Shown here: positions 46,858 to 58,240 of the stretch, one piece after another
How the letters are laid out: the number at the start of each line of letters is the position of its first letter
Position numbering within the stretch: the stretch's first letter is position 1
Assembly (NCBI RefSeq): GCF_013368755.1
Contig: NC_049566.1
Coordinates: 1 to 64,000, forward strand
Length of the DNA stretch: 64,000 bases
DNA from: Talaromyces rugulosus
Lineage: Eukaryota; Ascomycota; Eurotiomycetes; Eurotiales; Trichocomaceae
Reading direction: 5' to 3'
Notes under the pieces: model-generated
What the model was told of the DNA's origin: nothing
What the model saw: the letters and a program-made list of their open reading frames with translations, nothing else
The model's database searches: none
Program-made: the position numbers and the translations under genes

Positions 46858-48925
46858 GCTTCTTCTTCTTCTTCTTCTTTTTTTCTTCTTCAATTCATAG
46901 ACTGACCCAGCCGCCCTAGTGGCAGCTATGCAGCGTACAACTATAAATACAGGTGTTCCTGCTTCTTGCATCCAGAAATCAAGTCGCTCCGGCCAGAGTT
47001 ACTTCCTCCTTCTGGTCCCGGCAGTTGCACCCTACTCATAGCTCTAATAACTGTTCCATATCTCTGCTCTTGTCAGACCTTTCCTGGTCCTCCTCTGCTT
47101 CTGTATACCATAAAACACTCGTCTACGTTATGTGTATTTCAGTACTGTGGTTGGAACTGCCCGGAATTGCTCCAGGAGTCCCGTCCTCAACATCATCTTG
47201 GCTGCTTGTACTGCCATTGTCGGGCTACAGAGAATGCTTTTGATGTCTATGCATGGATGCTTGCCTGCCCACATTCGGTGTCGTTCGTCCGTCCAGTTCC
47301 TGCATTCTAGCAGGATATGGCGCACTGTTTGGCGCCCGTGTCCACATTGGCATTGATCGGTGTCGGTCTTGTCGATGCTGTGGAGATATGCGCGTAGGGC
47401 TATCTTGGCTGTGCGCATCTGTGTAATGACCGAGCTAATCGCTCTGTGTGTGCCGATATGTGTGGTTAGTACCCCCTTTCCGGGCCGAACACCAAGTCTG
47501 AACAGTTCTCTGCCATGTTTAGCCTTTTCCCAAGATTTTTCCCACTCGCTTTTCATCGTCCGTCGGATGGCCGATTTTGTGGTTGCCGTTAGGGTTTGGA
47601 CAGATTCCGGTTCTGGCTGTGGCTCTGGGTTCGTTCTTGTGTTGGGATTGTGACCGGCGGCTTCCTTGGCTGCTCGGTCGGCTGCTTCGTTACCTGGAAT
47701 CCCTATGTGTGCTGGAATCCATCGAATCTGCACTTCCCAACCCTGATCTCGGAGTTTGTCGAGTGATCGTATGGCCTCTGCTAGGATATACTGTCCCGAG
47801 GGACATTTCGGGTTGGCCATTGCTTGAATGGCGGCTTGATTGTCGGTAAAGACCACACATTTTCCAGGCGTGTTCGTCTTTGAGTGTATGTCAAGTACAA
47901 TCTGAAATGCCAGGTCGATCCCTCTTAGTTCAGCCGCATACACCGTGGAAGTGGTCGATGCACCCATGTATTCTGTCCTCTTTGTCTGTATATCTCGAAA
48001 CTGGAGCATAGGTGCTATTGCAGCAGCCCCTACGCGTTCGTCGATGCCACTGCCATCGGTATATATACTTAGTGTTGTTCGTTCTGTTGCGTTATGTTCT
48101 TTCACTGCGGCTTCTGGAGATTCGGCGATGCGGGTGTACGGCGGAGTCCACCACGGCGGTACAATGTGCGGTTGTCGCTTCTCTAACTGATCAAGCTTGA
48201 TGTTGAACTTACTCTCTAGGATGCTGGAAAGTTGGTTGAGAGGGCTGTGGGTGGTGTTTCCGTTATGGGGTGGGGCCATCTCTGCGTAGAGGGGGGTGGT
48301 CCTGATGCGCATCGCGGCTTCGAGTGCTGTTTGTTCGAGCTGTTGTATTGGCGGGAGTAGTTGTGCTTCTATATCGACGGCCGCACCTGCAGTTGTCCGA
48401 AAGGCTCCAGTGATAATTTGTGCTGCGCGTCTTTGGATCCGAGAGATTGCAGCAACCATGGCTCTGCCTCTTCCTTTTTCTTTCTTTCCGAGGGTATGCC
48501 AAGCAGAGCAGCCGTATAGCATTTGGGGTATAATCATCGCTTTGTATACTTGGCGGAGGTTGATTACTCCGGTACCCCATGTCGATGATGCTAGGGCTGA
48601 CAGAGCTGACAGTCGTTTGGTGGCTTTGGCTTCGACTACTTCACGATGAAAGTCCCAGCGTAGCCTGGAGTCCATTTGAACGCCTAGATATCGACAAGAT
48701 GGTGAGGCCTTGATAGTGGCGTGTGGTAGGCGAAGGGAGTGCGTGGTGTTGGCCTTGGGATCCCTCGAAAAGTGCACAAGTTCGTACTTTGCTGGCGCGA
48801 ATTGTGATCCATGCTGTAGTGCCCATTTCTCGGCTTTCCGATGAATTACCTTGAGACATGGCTCGCTTGTTGCAAGCCCATGTGCGTAGAGCCAGGGGTG
48901 TGGGTTTGCATACACATATCAACCG
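46858..48925 (-). mobile_element. 5'-truncated LINE (non-LTR retrotransposon)
   Basis: Only the 3' part of ORF2 is present. It runs from the end of the reverse transcriptase domain to RNase H and a final Cys/His motif, as expected after incomplete target-primed reverse transcription. On the minus strand the 3' end reaches a (GAA)n purine tail at 46,858-46,896. The 5' limit is approximate. It lies just downstream of the DUF3723 gene's stop codon. Confidence 0.85.
47128..48915 (-). CDS. LINE ORF2 C-terminal fragment: RT end and RNase H, 595 aa
   Basis: The N-terminal part matches the thumb of LINE reverse transcriptase ([39 protein letters not shown]). RNase H is complete by motif: [28 protein letters not shown] and [18 protein letters not shown]. 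The C-terminal motif [17 protein letters not shown] is typical of I/Tad-type elements. The RT catalytic YxDD is missing at the truncated edge, so the fragment cannot retrotranspose by itself. No internal stops or RIP texture are seen, implying fairly recent arrival. Confidence 0.85.
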   Translation of the reverse strand: MYANPHPWLYAHGLATSEPCLKVIHRKAEKWALQHGSQFAPAKYELVHFSRDPKANTTHSLRLPHATIKASPSCRYLGVQMDSRLRWDFHREVVEAKATKRLSALSALASSTWGTGVINLRQVYKAMIIPQMLYGCSAWHTLGKKEKGRGRAMVAAISRIQRRAAQIITGAFRTTAGAAVDIEAQLLPPIQQLEQTALEAAMRIRTTPLYAEMAPPHNGNTTHSPLNQLSSILESKFNIKLDQLEKRQPHIVPPWWTPPYTRIAESPEAAVKEHNATERTTLSIYTDGSGIDERVGAAAIAPMLQFRDIQTKRTEYMGASTTSTVYAAELRGIDLAFQIVLDIHSKTNTPGKCVVFTDNQAAIQAMANPKCPSGQYILAEAIRSLDKLRDQGWEVQIRWIPAHIGIPGNEAADRAAKEAAGHNPNTRTNPEPQPEPESVQTLTATTKSAIRRTMKSEWEKSWEKAKHGRELFRLGVRPGKGVLTTHIGTHRAISSVITQMRTAKIALRAYLHSIDKTDTDQCQCGHGRQTVRHILLECRNWTDERHRMWAGKHPCIDIKSILCSPTMAVQAAKMMLRTGLLEQFRAVPTTVLKYT

Positions 48926-49125
48926 CTACAGATCCTGGGCTGTAGCGCAGCGAACCTAGGTCACTGCGGGACGTGAGTCCGCGGTCCTAGGACCGTTGTC
49001 GACCCAAGGCTGACCACCTCGGCCCAGACCGAGCACAGGCCCACAACGCGCCCGAATCTGCGGCTTTGTGCCTGATCCAGCCGTAAGGCCACCGCTTTCC
49101 GTCCTCCACATCGACCTCGGCGCCA

Positions 49126-52100
49126 TCACGCGGTGTCTGAATTCCTCGCAGTCACCGCATCCGCCGCCGTCACCATGGCCGGAGTAATAATGATGGGATC
49201 GACAGGGCTGTTGCGAAAGATCATGAAGATCGAATTCTTCCCGTCGTCTTGAGCCGCCCGGAGGCATTGGGCCGCCTTGATGTTGCGCATGGCCTTGTCG
49301 TGGTGCATCGCATACTCGTCCCGTTCGTATCGTTTGGCCACCCGCGCGACCCCGAAGGCGTCGGATGGGTCGATCGCAACGCGCTGGATTTCTCTCCATT
49401 CGCCTCCGCGCCAGACCCGGAAGATGATGCTGTCTGGTTCATGGTCGCTCAGCGGAGGAGGTGCGGGCCGGGCGGGTTCGGGAATCGGTGCCGGGTCGGG
49501 ACGCCGTGAGGATGCTGGGTCGGCGCGTGGGTTTTTTCGCCGTCGCCAGAGCCGAGAAAGACCAGTGGCGGTAGTCGATGTCTCCGCAGTGGCACCGGAG
49601 TCGTGTCCACCGTCGTCTGGCCGCAAAGACATGGTGGAAACGAGGTCGAGTTGGGTCTGACGTCGCGCTGCGATGAGGGACACGTCGCCTGCGGCTCTAC
49701 GCCGCTTGGCCGTGTTGCGCGCCCCAATGGCTGATTTCCGGGCCTGATTAATGCCGACGGGCCTCGATTTTCTCCGCGCAGTAGGGATAGGAGGTCGCGG
49801 CGCAATGGCTACATCTACGGGACGAGCCACGCCAGCGTGCGGCGAAGCTTCTTGCACAACCGCGTCGGAAGGACCCTGTGGAGGAATACCAGGACCTGCG
49901 TGTCGCTCTGATGGTGCAATCATCACGGCCTCCGGAGCTGGCTCTTCATCCGATTCATTGACGAAGAGGTCCTGATGCTCCACGTGGCGAGTTTGAGTGA
50001 ATTCGTCTTCCGTTTCTTCCGCCGCTCGCCTCGCATTGGCGACCTTCTGTCGATTTTCTTGTCGGCGTCGATCTTCTTCGTTAACAACGGCTGGTGGAAC
50101 AGAACTGGATTCTTCGGGGATGGGCTCTAATTCGGCGACCGCGGGGCCAGAAATGGACACGCCATGGGTTGGCGTTGCGGTTGGTGTTTCAGTGACCGTG
50201 GCAGACTGGTCGTCCGGAAAGGCGTGTGCTGGAAGCTCACGGTCGGGAAGGATGCTTGCATCGTCTCCCAGGCTGGATCGTTTCCGTAATTGAGCAATCA
50301 ATCCTGGCAAGTCAAGCGGGGGGTCCGGTCGTGATGTCTCAGAAGGCTGGGTTTCTGGTGGCACATGGATATTGGGCCCATCCGGTTCCAATTGGGCCAA
50401 AGCGGCCGCTCTCTCTCGTGAAATCCACTCATCCTCATCGGCTGGAGGTTCTTCCGGCTCGGCAGCTGGTGCGACTTCGCTCTGGAGGCGGGAGTGCTCA
50501 GCAGCCATGGCTTCTTGATACAGCCGTTCTTGTTCAGCGGCGGCCGCTTCCCGTTCTTCTTCTCGTTGGAGACGCTCTTGCTCGACCGCTTGCTCTTCAG
50601 CCTCCCTCTGTTGACGGGCCTGCTCGGCGATCGCTGCTTGCTCCGCTCGTTCTCGTGCAGCTCTTTCTTCAGCCTCTCGATGTAAACGTTCTTGTTCGGC
50701 GGCGATGGCTTCCCGTTCCTGCTCTTCTCGTCGGAGGCGTTCCTGTTGAGCCGCTTGTTCCACTGCTTCTCTCTGCAAACGAGATTGCTCTGCGGCTTCC
50801 GCGTCTCGTTGCAGGCGCTCCTGTTCAGCAACTGCTGCAGCTTGTGCCTCTGCTTCTCTCTGGAGACGCGCGTTCTCGGCCGCGGCTCTTTCTCGTGCTT
50901 CAGCTTCGGTGATGGCATTGGCGTCGGCTTCCTGCCGAAGACGTACTTGTTCAGCAACCACAGCCCTTTCTGCCGCCTCTTGATGTAAACGCTGCTGCTC
51001 AGCAGCGGCGGCAGCAGCTCGTTCTTCAGCCTCTCTCCGGGAATTCTCTCGCTCTGCCTCTTGCTGACGACTCTGCTCAGCGGCTCTTTGTGTTCCTTCC
51101 GTTTGGGGTCCTCCAGCCTCCTCGGGCTCATGCGCCAATGGCATGTCAATATCCGGGCTAGATCCTCCAAGAGGCTCATGATCGGAGAAAAACAAGGGCG
51201 ACATGGGAGTGCTGGAAGGAGCGGGTCCAGGAGACAGAGGATCGATGGCGGGATTGGGTAAACGGGAGACGGGCTTTCCGAAAAAGGCGAAATATACGCA
51301 TCGACGGACCGCCATCGTCGATAGTTTCTCCGTGGGCGCAGCGGCAGATTGGTGCAAGTGATCGAGGAAAAGGAACCTGCGGTCTTGTTTCTGCGCGCCC
51401 TTGGACGGCAGTCCACAACGACCTTTCTGGTCCGCGGGGAGATGGACGAGGGGACCGGGAGGCAATGGATGGGTGCGCAGTCTAGCCTTGGAAAAGAACT
51501 CGACAATGCCGCGGATGGACGTGTCAAAGTCGTCGGCGGTAAACTCATAGCAGTCGGGCTTCCGAGCTTTGAGCAAGCAATCCCGTGCGATCTGCCAATC
51601 GGGAGATCCGTTAATGATCTTGTCGATAGCGGTAGACTTGAAACCCAGCTTCTGTGCGAGAATCGCCATCTCGTAGACCACAGCCCCGTCGGGTTTTTCA
51701 TTTTCTGGTTTCGCCAAAAGATCATCATTCTCGGTTTCTTTGGCCAGTTGTGGATAGTGACGCATGGCATACAGCCAAATCTGTCGACAGGCAACCTCGA
51801 GGTAGTCTGCACGCCTGCCTGGACGACGCTCAAAGCCGGACTCGGAAGTCTGGATGAGGCATCCTTCAGAATCGGTCGGTGCACGATGATAACTCATAGC
51901 TTTCTGTATAGTTGCGTAATTCAGAGAGAGTGGAAACAGTTGCTTCACCGCATGGGCACACTTCTCTAGGTAGGTCACATCCTTGAAAAAGGTATGAAGA
52001 GATGGAATAATACCGTCAAACCGTTCTAATTTCTCCGCCATGCGATTTCGTTCGGTCTCACTAAAGGCTCTCAAAACCTCACCGCTGAGTACCCAGCCTT

Positions 52101-53212
52101 TTACGGTTCTTGCATCTTGGCGGGATATTCCGGGGGCCATCAATTCCAACTTCTCTACCGTGTGTGCATCGATCTTCATCATGGCCGCGCGATCCGGGTG
52201 GTGAGCATCAGCACTGACGAGGGAAACCCAGAATTTCTTCACATGCATTGTTAGATAATGCACAATCTCCTACAAGACGTCAGCGATGGTTTAGGGAAGC
52301 CACAGAAGCGGACAACCTCGTCGCACTTGAGAGCCAACACCTTGGGAAGGTTTCCAATGCTCATCCCACCCCAAATCCCGGGAATCGGTAGCAGGGCGTT
52401 GAACGCAGTGCTGAGCTGGATATTTTTGCGAAGTGCACGAAGGCGTTTAGCCTTAGTGCCCGACAGTCTGGCCCACCACCGCTCTTGAAAGTGAGCATTA
52501 TCCTCTCGTTGATATTGGTTAATTTTGCGGTATATTTCTCCGTCGCTCGGTTGTTGTTCGTTGGTGTATTCTTCAACAAGCGATGTACGAAGCGTCGGGC
52601 TGATGTCTAGTGTCTCATGTTAACTTTGTTCTGTTTGAGCGGACGACATTACGTACCGTCCAGATAGATATCAACGGTCCACCACCGATCACCTTCTGGA
52701 AGAACTTCAGCGCCAGCTTGGATGCGATGTTGTCCATGAAGACAGAGTACCTGACCGGTAGAGAATCGTAGATGGGAGAATTTTTTGGGATCCGTAGCGA
52801 GTAGGTCTTCAGGCGTCTTTCGCGCAGCACGAAGTGCGGCCTGTAGAGACTCCCTAGACACAACAGCAGTAATATGGTTTTGCACCTTTAATCGGCGGCA
52901 ACCTTCTTGTCGGAAGATTTCACAGAGCCGGTCAATATTTCTCTGCTCTATTGGCCGCGAAAGATTTGGGTGAAAACTGATACGATCAAGATCAATCTTG
53001 GCTGTCCCTTGGTATTTCTCGTTTCGTTCGGTGTCCAGCCGAAGTTCGGTGTCTGTAAGCATGAATTCCATGATTCGCTGTTTGTACGTACGTAGGCGCA
53101 ACTGCACTGTCTCACAGGGTTCTGGCTCTCCTTTTAAACCTGATCCGAGAGCCAGTTTTGGACTACTGCTAAATCGGTCCACACGGAAATATAAATAGCC
53201 CCCCTTCCCCAT
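49126..53212 (-). CDS. DUF3723 protein, three exons, ~1329 aa; Starship cargo family
   Basis: Exons 53,212-52,657, 52,606-52,317 and 52,269-49,126; introns are 50 bp (GTACGT...CTAG) and 47 bp (GTTGTC...TGTAG), in frame. The N-terminal region matches fungal DUF3723: KYQGTAKIDLDRI, NIDRLCEIFRQEGCRRLKV and LCLHGQHRIQAGAEVL, then GEIYRKINQYQ, RWWARLSGTKAKRLRAL, and WGGMSIGNLPKVLALKCDE across the splice sites. Residues ~700-960 form a very long Glu/Gln/Arg/Ala coiled coil. The C terminus has IIFRVWRGGEWREIQRV and DPSDAFGVARVAKRYER. The function of DUF3723 is unknown, but it is one of the gene families reported as enriched in Starship giant transposons. The start is the first ATG in frame; it lies only 39 bases from the ATG of the divergent pseudokinase. 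Confidence 0.88.
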
Positions 53213-53251
53213 GGCCAATTTGTTTATTGATCTGATCTCTACCAACACAGT

Positions 53252-54346
53252 ATGGCCCAATCAAATAAACACCAATCCCATTTTGCTTTCGAACAGGTGT
53301 TGAGTCAAAATGCTTCTACGCCTACTATTCCTCCCCTTCCTACGCAGTTTTCTCAAGTACGGAAGGACATAAAACTTCCAAACACACCAAAGGCCTCCAC
53401 TGCACGAGACGCCCCCAGGGAAGCCTTCACCAAAGGACCAGGAAGCTATTCGGGAACCAACTCAAAGGCTCGTCGGAATCTGCCACTGCCTAGAAAAGGG
53501 TCTCCTTGGGACACGTACAGGAAAGAGTTTAGTTGCGATCTCGCAGGTGATGCTGCTGTAGTCGTCCACCGAACAGACCCTTCCAAAGTACTATTACTTA
53601 GGTCTTTTCCGGGAGATATTGCAGAAAAGGTGCTGCAGTGGTTAAATCAGCTTCAACATCCAAATATCATGGGTGCCAAAATGTGTTATTCCGCGGAAAA
53701 CTCATTATACGCTCTATGTGAAGACCTCCCTCTAACTTTGGAGCATCTTATCGTTTGTGGTGCCCGTCTGACAGAGGTCCAGCTAAGTGCAATTTTGAGC
53801 CAGGTTATTCTTCCAACACTCTTTTCGATAGTAACTAACTATCGTTAGATTCTTGACGCTTTATCGTACCTAGCAGCCGAGGGGTTCGAACACCGATCGG
53901 TGAAGTCGTCGAATGTTTTGATGGGCCTCGATGGTGTGGTTAAAATAGGTAAATAAGCCAGAGTCTCTGCTGAAACATAATAATAACATGTATATAGGTT
54001 ATTTACAAGATATCCACAGCCAAAGTCAAACGCAAGACCAGACGAACACTCTGAAAGCCTTGGAAACAATTACCATGGAGCTGATGGGTGGCACAGCGGG
54101 GATGAATGATGTTAAACAGTGGCCACTGGATTCTGACGCTGTCACATTTCTGCTAGCAACTGCATCTGTTGGTGGTTCTGTTGGTGAACTTAGAAAGGTA
54201 GGAATGTACCGAAACAGCATAGAAGCCTGAATCTCACACTTTATCAGCACCGTCTCATAACAAAGTATGCCGACTCGAAGGGCGAATTGATCGGATTGGC
54301 TCGATTCGCTTTGATCTCAGCTCGAACATTTTATTCCTATCCATGA
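53252..54346 (+). CDS. Degenerate protein kinase (pseudokinase), four exons, 316 aa
   Basis: Exons 53,252-53,803, 53,849-53,948, 53,998-54,197 and 54,248-54,346 join in frame across 45-50 bp introns. A Ser/Pro-rich N terminus (~1-90) leads into a kinase-like fold: AVVVHRTDPSKVLLLRSF (strands 2-3), WLNQLQHPNIMGA (helix C region), ILDALSYLAAEGFEHRSVKSSNVLM (catalytic loop) and ELMGG...; the final exon ends LIGLARFALISARTFYSY. In the catalytic loop the HRD Asp is Ser (HRSVKSSN), and the DFG Asp is absent (VVKIGYLQD), so phosphotransfer is unlikely. It probably acts as a scaffold or decoy. It shares a very short divergent promoter with DUF3723. Confidence 0.8.
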
Positions 54347-54739
54347 ATGCTAAATTTTATTGTGAATGGTTTTGAGCTTTCCCAGTCACGAGCAGTTGAA
54401 ATGCGGTTGTTGGTCTTGTCAAAAGATTGACGAATGAGCTTTCAATATTCTAGAATATTTTGATTATATAAGCCAGGTGAGACTAACTTAACTAAGTTAG
54501 TTACCACCAACCAACCACAATTATTAGTTAGTAAAACAACTTGGATTACATACAACCTTTAACAGTCTAACCAGCAGTACCACATAGGTACGGGATTCCG
54601 AGCCTTAAATCTGAAGGCCTAGCTTGCTCACAAGCGGTTATTTCTGCCCATATCTGTAGACTGACGACCGAGAATATATCCCACCTAGCTTTTGCGATCC
54701 GGTGGCATCTATCAAGGTTTAATTGATGCCGTGATGGTT
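54347..54739. other. Intergenic region with 16-bp perfect palindrome
   Basis: Non-coding. AATATTCTAGAATATT at 54,444-54,459 is a perfect 16-bp palindrome resembling the motif at 38.6, 38.7 and 57.8 kb. Just after it, ACTAACTTAACTAAGTTAGT (54,483-54,502) is a second inverted repeat, followed by CCAACCAACC. No gene is supported. Confidence 0.5.
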
Positions 54740-54975
54740 TTCCTGCCGAAAAGTGCGTCCTGCCAGATAGTGCGTCCTGCCAGATAGTGCGTCCTGCCAG
54801 ATAGTGCGTCCTGCCAGATAGTGCGTCCTGCCAGATAGTGCGTCCTGCCAGATAGTGCGTCCTGCCAGATAGTGCGTCCTGCCAGATAGTGTGTCCTGCT
54901 GGACAGTGCATTCTGTTGGATAGTGTTCCGCTGGACAGTGTGTCCTGCCGGATAGTACGTCCTGCCGAACAGAAG
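54740..54975. repeat. 17-bp minisatellite
   Basis: GTGCGTCCTGCCAGATA repeats eight times without change at 54,753-54,888, followed by about five degenerate units to ~54,970. Because 17 is not a multiple of three, frames through it cycle every 51 bases; the minus-strand open frame here is a by-product of that. Confidence 0.95.
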
Positions 54976-55391
54976 TGTGCTAGAGCATACCCACCAACCT
55001 CCTTCACGTGATGCTATTGTCGAATATCCTGGTGGCTGTGCGTGTGGCTGGTGATTCAGGGATATGGGTCTGGGTATATATACTGTATGTATGAGCAGTT
55101 AACAACTCAAAAACACGTCTCAACAGCTGTATTTTGCCATGTCAAAATTCCGCAATTTCATCGTGGCTGCACCGGTCCTAATCGCCAACCGACTTTATCG
55201 ATGGGGAACTTTATCGTCGGCAAGCCTGGTCCACCCCATATTCACAAGTAATCTACTATGCTATTTCTGCTGTAACCTGTCCGTGTCAAAGATAGAAGGA
55301 CATTCGAGCGTGTCTGTAACACTATATATTTTGCCAGTTACCGAACAGTACACTCTAAACCATAAAAAAAAAATTTGCGACCAAACAAATT
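54976..55391. other. Intergenic region with possible short exon
   Basis: GGGTATATATACTG at ~55,072 is TATA-like, and an 89-codon frame begins with ATG at 55,139 (MSKFRNFIVAAPVLIANRLY). It has no recognizable domain and could be a first exon or noise. The rest shows nothing. Confidence 0.3.
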
Positions 55392-57330
55392 CTAACCACT
55401 ATAGATAAAATCTGACTCATCCACTTCAGTATCTACGTCAACTTTCTTCCAGGACGATGAGGGAGCTTCTTGGGACACCCGACGAATGGTCTCCCTAACA
55501 TCTTCCTGTCTCAAGATGTGAGTGGGATTTTTGCCAGCTAAAAGAGCTTTGACAGGCCCCTCATATTCTCGACACAAAGCTACAATGTCAGGGCGGGCGT
55601 TTACGATATAGGTGATGAAGGCCTTTAACATAGTGTAACTCATTTTACCGCTATCGACTATATTAGCATCTGCGTTTAATATGGGGAAACTGGTAATCAC
55701 ACATTTTAGAGTTGTCATTATCCCAAATGATGAGCGCGCCCCATCCGATGTAGTGAGCGATAAGGAACCACTTTTTCCCGTGAGTCTTGTGGGTTTTAAA
55801 CTTCTGCCGGTCTTTCTCTTTTAAAGAATCTTCCTGGTACTGTTCAACATTTACAAGATCATTGATGACATGGCTTGCAACTTCGCGTTTATTCGGAGAT
55901 CGCTTGTGATCGGCGGGTCTTTGCTGATATTCTTCATTAAATAGCCGGTTAAAAGATAAATGTAATCGGATCCGCGCAAATCGACCTCGAACCGCATCAA
56001 TCATAGTTCCCTCTCCAAGATTTTGAAGATAGTGAAAGAAAGAAAGACATAATCTAACAATCGAAAGATTTTCTGTTACAGGAAAACACAGGGGATCGGG
56101 ATTCCAGAAGCGATTTGTTTGCCATAGATTGCTTTGGATCTCCAAGAATCTTGCCTGGTCATGTCCAGTGATGTCTGTGACTAGTTTGAATATGTCCTTG
56201 AAGTTATCTTCGGTCAACGCTTTATCGTGACCAGGCCCAAACAGAAACCACATCGGAGCGTAACTGCTATTGATTTTCATCCAATAAGGACAGTCATGCT
56301 TCTGCGTCGTAACCACAGAGTCTGTGTTGTTTATACCCGGGGATTTTGGCTTTAACAGGCGCTGACCGGACATAGAGTGAGCGGACTGTCGATACTCTGC
56401 TTTTTTACTTCTTATAGATAATTTCCTCTTTCTGGGCTTTGTCAATCCTTCCGCAGTATGGATTTTCTTAGCTGGATAGCCAGATGGTGTGAGCCCATTC
56501 TCCTTGACCTTGGCATGATCTCGGGTCTGGGAAGTATTCTGGTGGGCTTGCAAAGGGGGATTGTCATCTTTGTTGGCGACATCCTCCACGGTTTGTTGCG
56601 CATCAGCCAGTGTTGTTGTCTCCTTAGTATTCTCCCAGGGACTGTTTATTAATCCAGCAGAACTCGGTAGGGATGTCGCTGGGTACTCAGACTCAGAGCC
56701 TTCTGTAAGACGGAACGAGGCACCGCTGGTGGTATTCGTAGGATATACTGGAGTCTCGTCGGCGAAGCCGTCTTTGAACATATCCAGGTCTAGATAATCA
56801 GACATTTCGATGGACTCGCTTGGAAGGGCTTCGTCTAGAGGGATGTTTCGTTTCTGTATCATTTTCGGGTCCACAGACAGGATGTCTTGTTGTTCTTGGT
56901 GGGGTTCTAATAATACATGGTTCTTAGCACGAGTGGAAGTATGAAGTCATTCGTCAATAAGGCATGAGTTAGCATAATTATCACATACCTGCTAATAGAG
57001 TGTCTTGCAAATGATTTGTAGGCTGTATATTCGATGGGTTTTCGATGTATTGCTGAAAGAAGTAGAAGTGCACATCGGCATTTTCTCCAGCGACCTGTAT
57101 GAGCCTCTCGCTTGCTTCCAGATACTGATGGACAGCCCATTCATGCTGTTTCGAGTCAAAAACAAAGTATTTTCTGGCTTGTCATACAACTAACCTCTGG
57201 GTTTGCCTTGATCGAACGGACGAGATATTCTGGTAGATAGCCATGGGTATTCTCCTGTTCTCGAAACATTATTGCAAACAGTGACAGTAAAAGATATAAA
57301 TCGTCTAAAGATTCATCGCTGTGGAAAATG
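55392..57330 (-). CDS. Hypothetical multi-exon protein
   Basis: The supported exons are ~57,193-56,989, 56,906-55,701 and 55,657-55,392. The 82-bp intron (donor GTATGT, acceptor ATTAG) joins the frames cleanly; the 43-bp intron (donor GTGATT, acceptor ATATAG) is less certain. A further 5' exon near 57,200-57,330 (FREQENTHGYLPEYLV) probably belongs, but I cannot resolve its junction or the start codon. The protein has a low-complexity Ser/Thr/Glu linker, a basic patch (KPRKRKLSIRSKK) that could be a nuclear signal, then a compact region with PYWMKINSSYAPMWFLFGPG and KKWFLIAHYIGWGALIIWD. I do not recognize the family. Confidence 0.6.
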
Positions 57331-58240
57331 TTTGAAGACAGACGGTGTGCTAGACTCTAGCTGTTCGTTTGGGAAGAGAGACGGCAGGGTGGTTGATGGT
57401 TAGTTTGGGTTGAGAACAACCAGCGCGGAAGAGTGTCGAAATGAAATCTGAAAGGCCATTTTGGGACTTTGCTCCTCAGAATGGTGAGGGAGGCCAAATA
57501 TGGCTCCCAGGACTGTAAGCAACAATCGTACAAGCGGAAACGTGCTAGCATTGTCGCAAGTGTCGTTATGCGCAACACAGAATGGCTTCAAATCGAAACA
57601 GTTACACCGTTTTGACAGAGATGTGCGGTTTTTGGATTTCTGGATTTCTGGATTTCGGATATGCGTATAACATATTCGTGCATGCTGTGTTTGCGATTAC
57701 GGGAGCTGAATGGAAATGACGCTAGAAGCTGATGGAGGAGCGGAGAAATCCTGTGCCCCGCTTACTCCTTACATGCGCGTGCTTAGACGCTTACGGCTGC
57801 CCTGCATATGATGTCAGCACACTAAAATATTCCAGAATATCAAGTCCTGATTGGCGGCTTGGTTTCTGCCATCATTGTCACTATAATCGGCAACCGCATA
57901 AATCACACTACCTGATAGCGTTTTGGTAAATGGAAACGTTGTTCTATGTTTCATGTTTACGATAACCCTAATTGAAGTTCTACTCATCCAATAGCGAAAA
58001 TGCCGCATTCAGTCAAATAGAAACTTGTTGACTGATGTAGACTGAGGTTCTGAATCGACGCCAAAACAGAATTTAATTCTGATCTCTGTGCCGCACACCT
58101 ATTTGGTTACCCACCTAGTACGGTCCCTGTAATGACACTTGGCAATAAATAAAACCAAAGTTTCAGATATATAAATGAGCCATGATCTCTCCTAATAGAC
58201 TGAACAATAACCCTAAGGTCAAGCTAGACCGTGCTACATA
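57331..58240. promoter_or_regulatory. Divergent intergenic region with inverted copy of the 40-bp promoter block
   Basis: Separates the unknown minus-strand gene and the plus-strand MADS-like gene. At 57,822-57,861 lies the reverse complement of 38,584-38,623, 39 of 40 bases identical, containing ATATTCCAGAATAT (57,827-57,840) and an ATTGG box (57,850-57,854). The remainder shows no gene, apart from a short TTTCTGGAT triplication near 57,634-57,655. Confidence 0.55.

Noticed and set aside
46848..48868. GACATGGCTCGCTT at 46,848-46,861 and 48,855-48,868 as a LINE target duplication
   Set aside because: The right copy lies inside coding LINE sequence that continues beyond it, so it cannot mark the 5' end; chance or microhomology is more likely.
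50298..51884. A 528-codon minus-strand frame within the DUF3723 gene
   Set aside because: It is a shadow of the biased coiled-coil codons; the DUF3723 frame has recognizable domains and supported splicing.
54567..55007. A 146-codon minus-strand frame over the 17-bp minisatellite
   Set aside because: The frame stays open because the repeat lacks stops in all three phases; no conserved domain outside the repeat.
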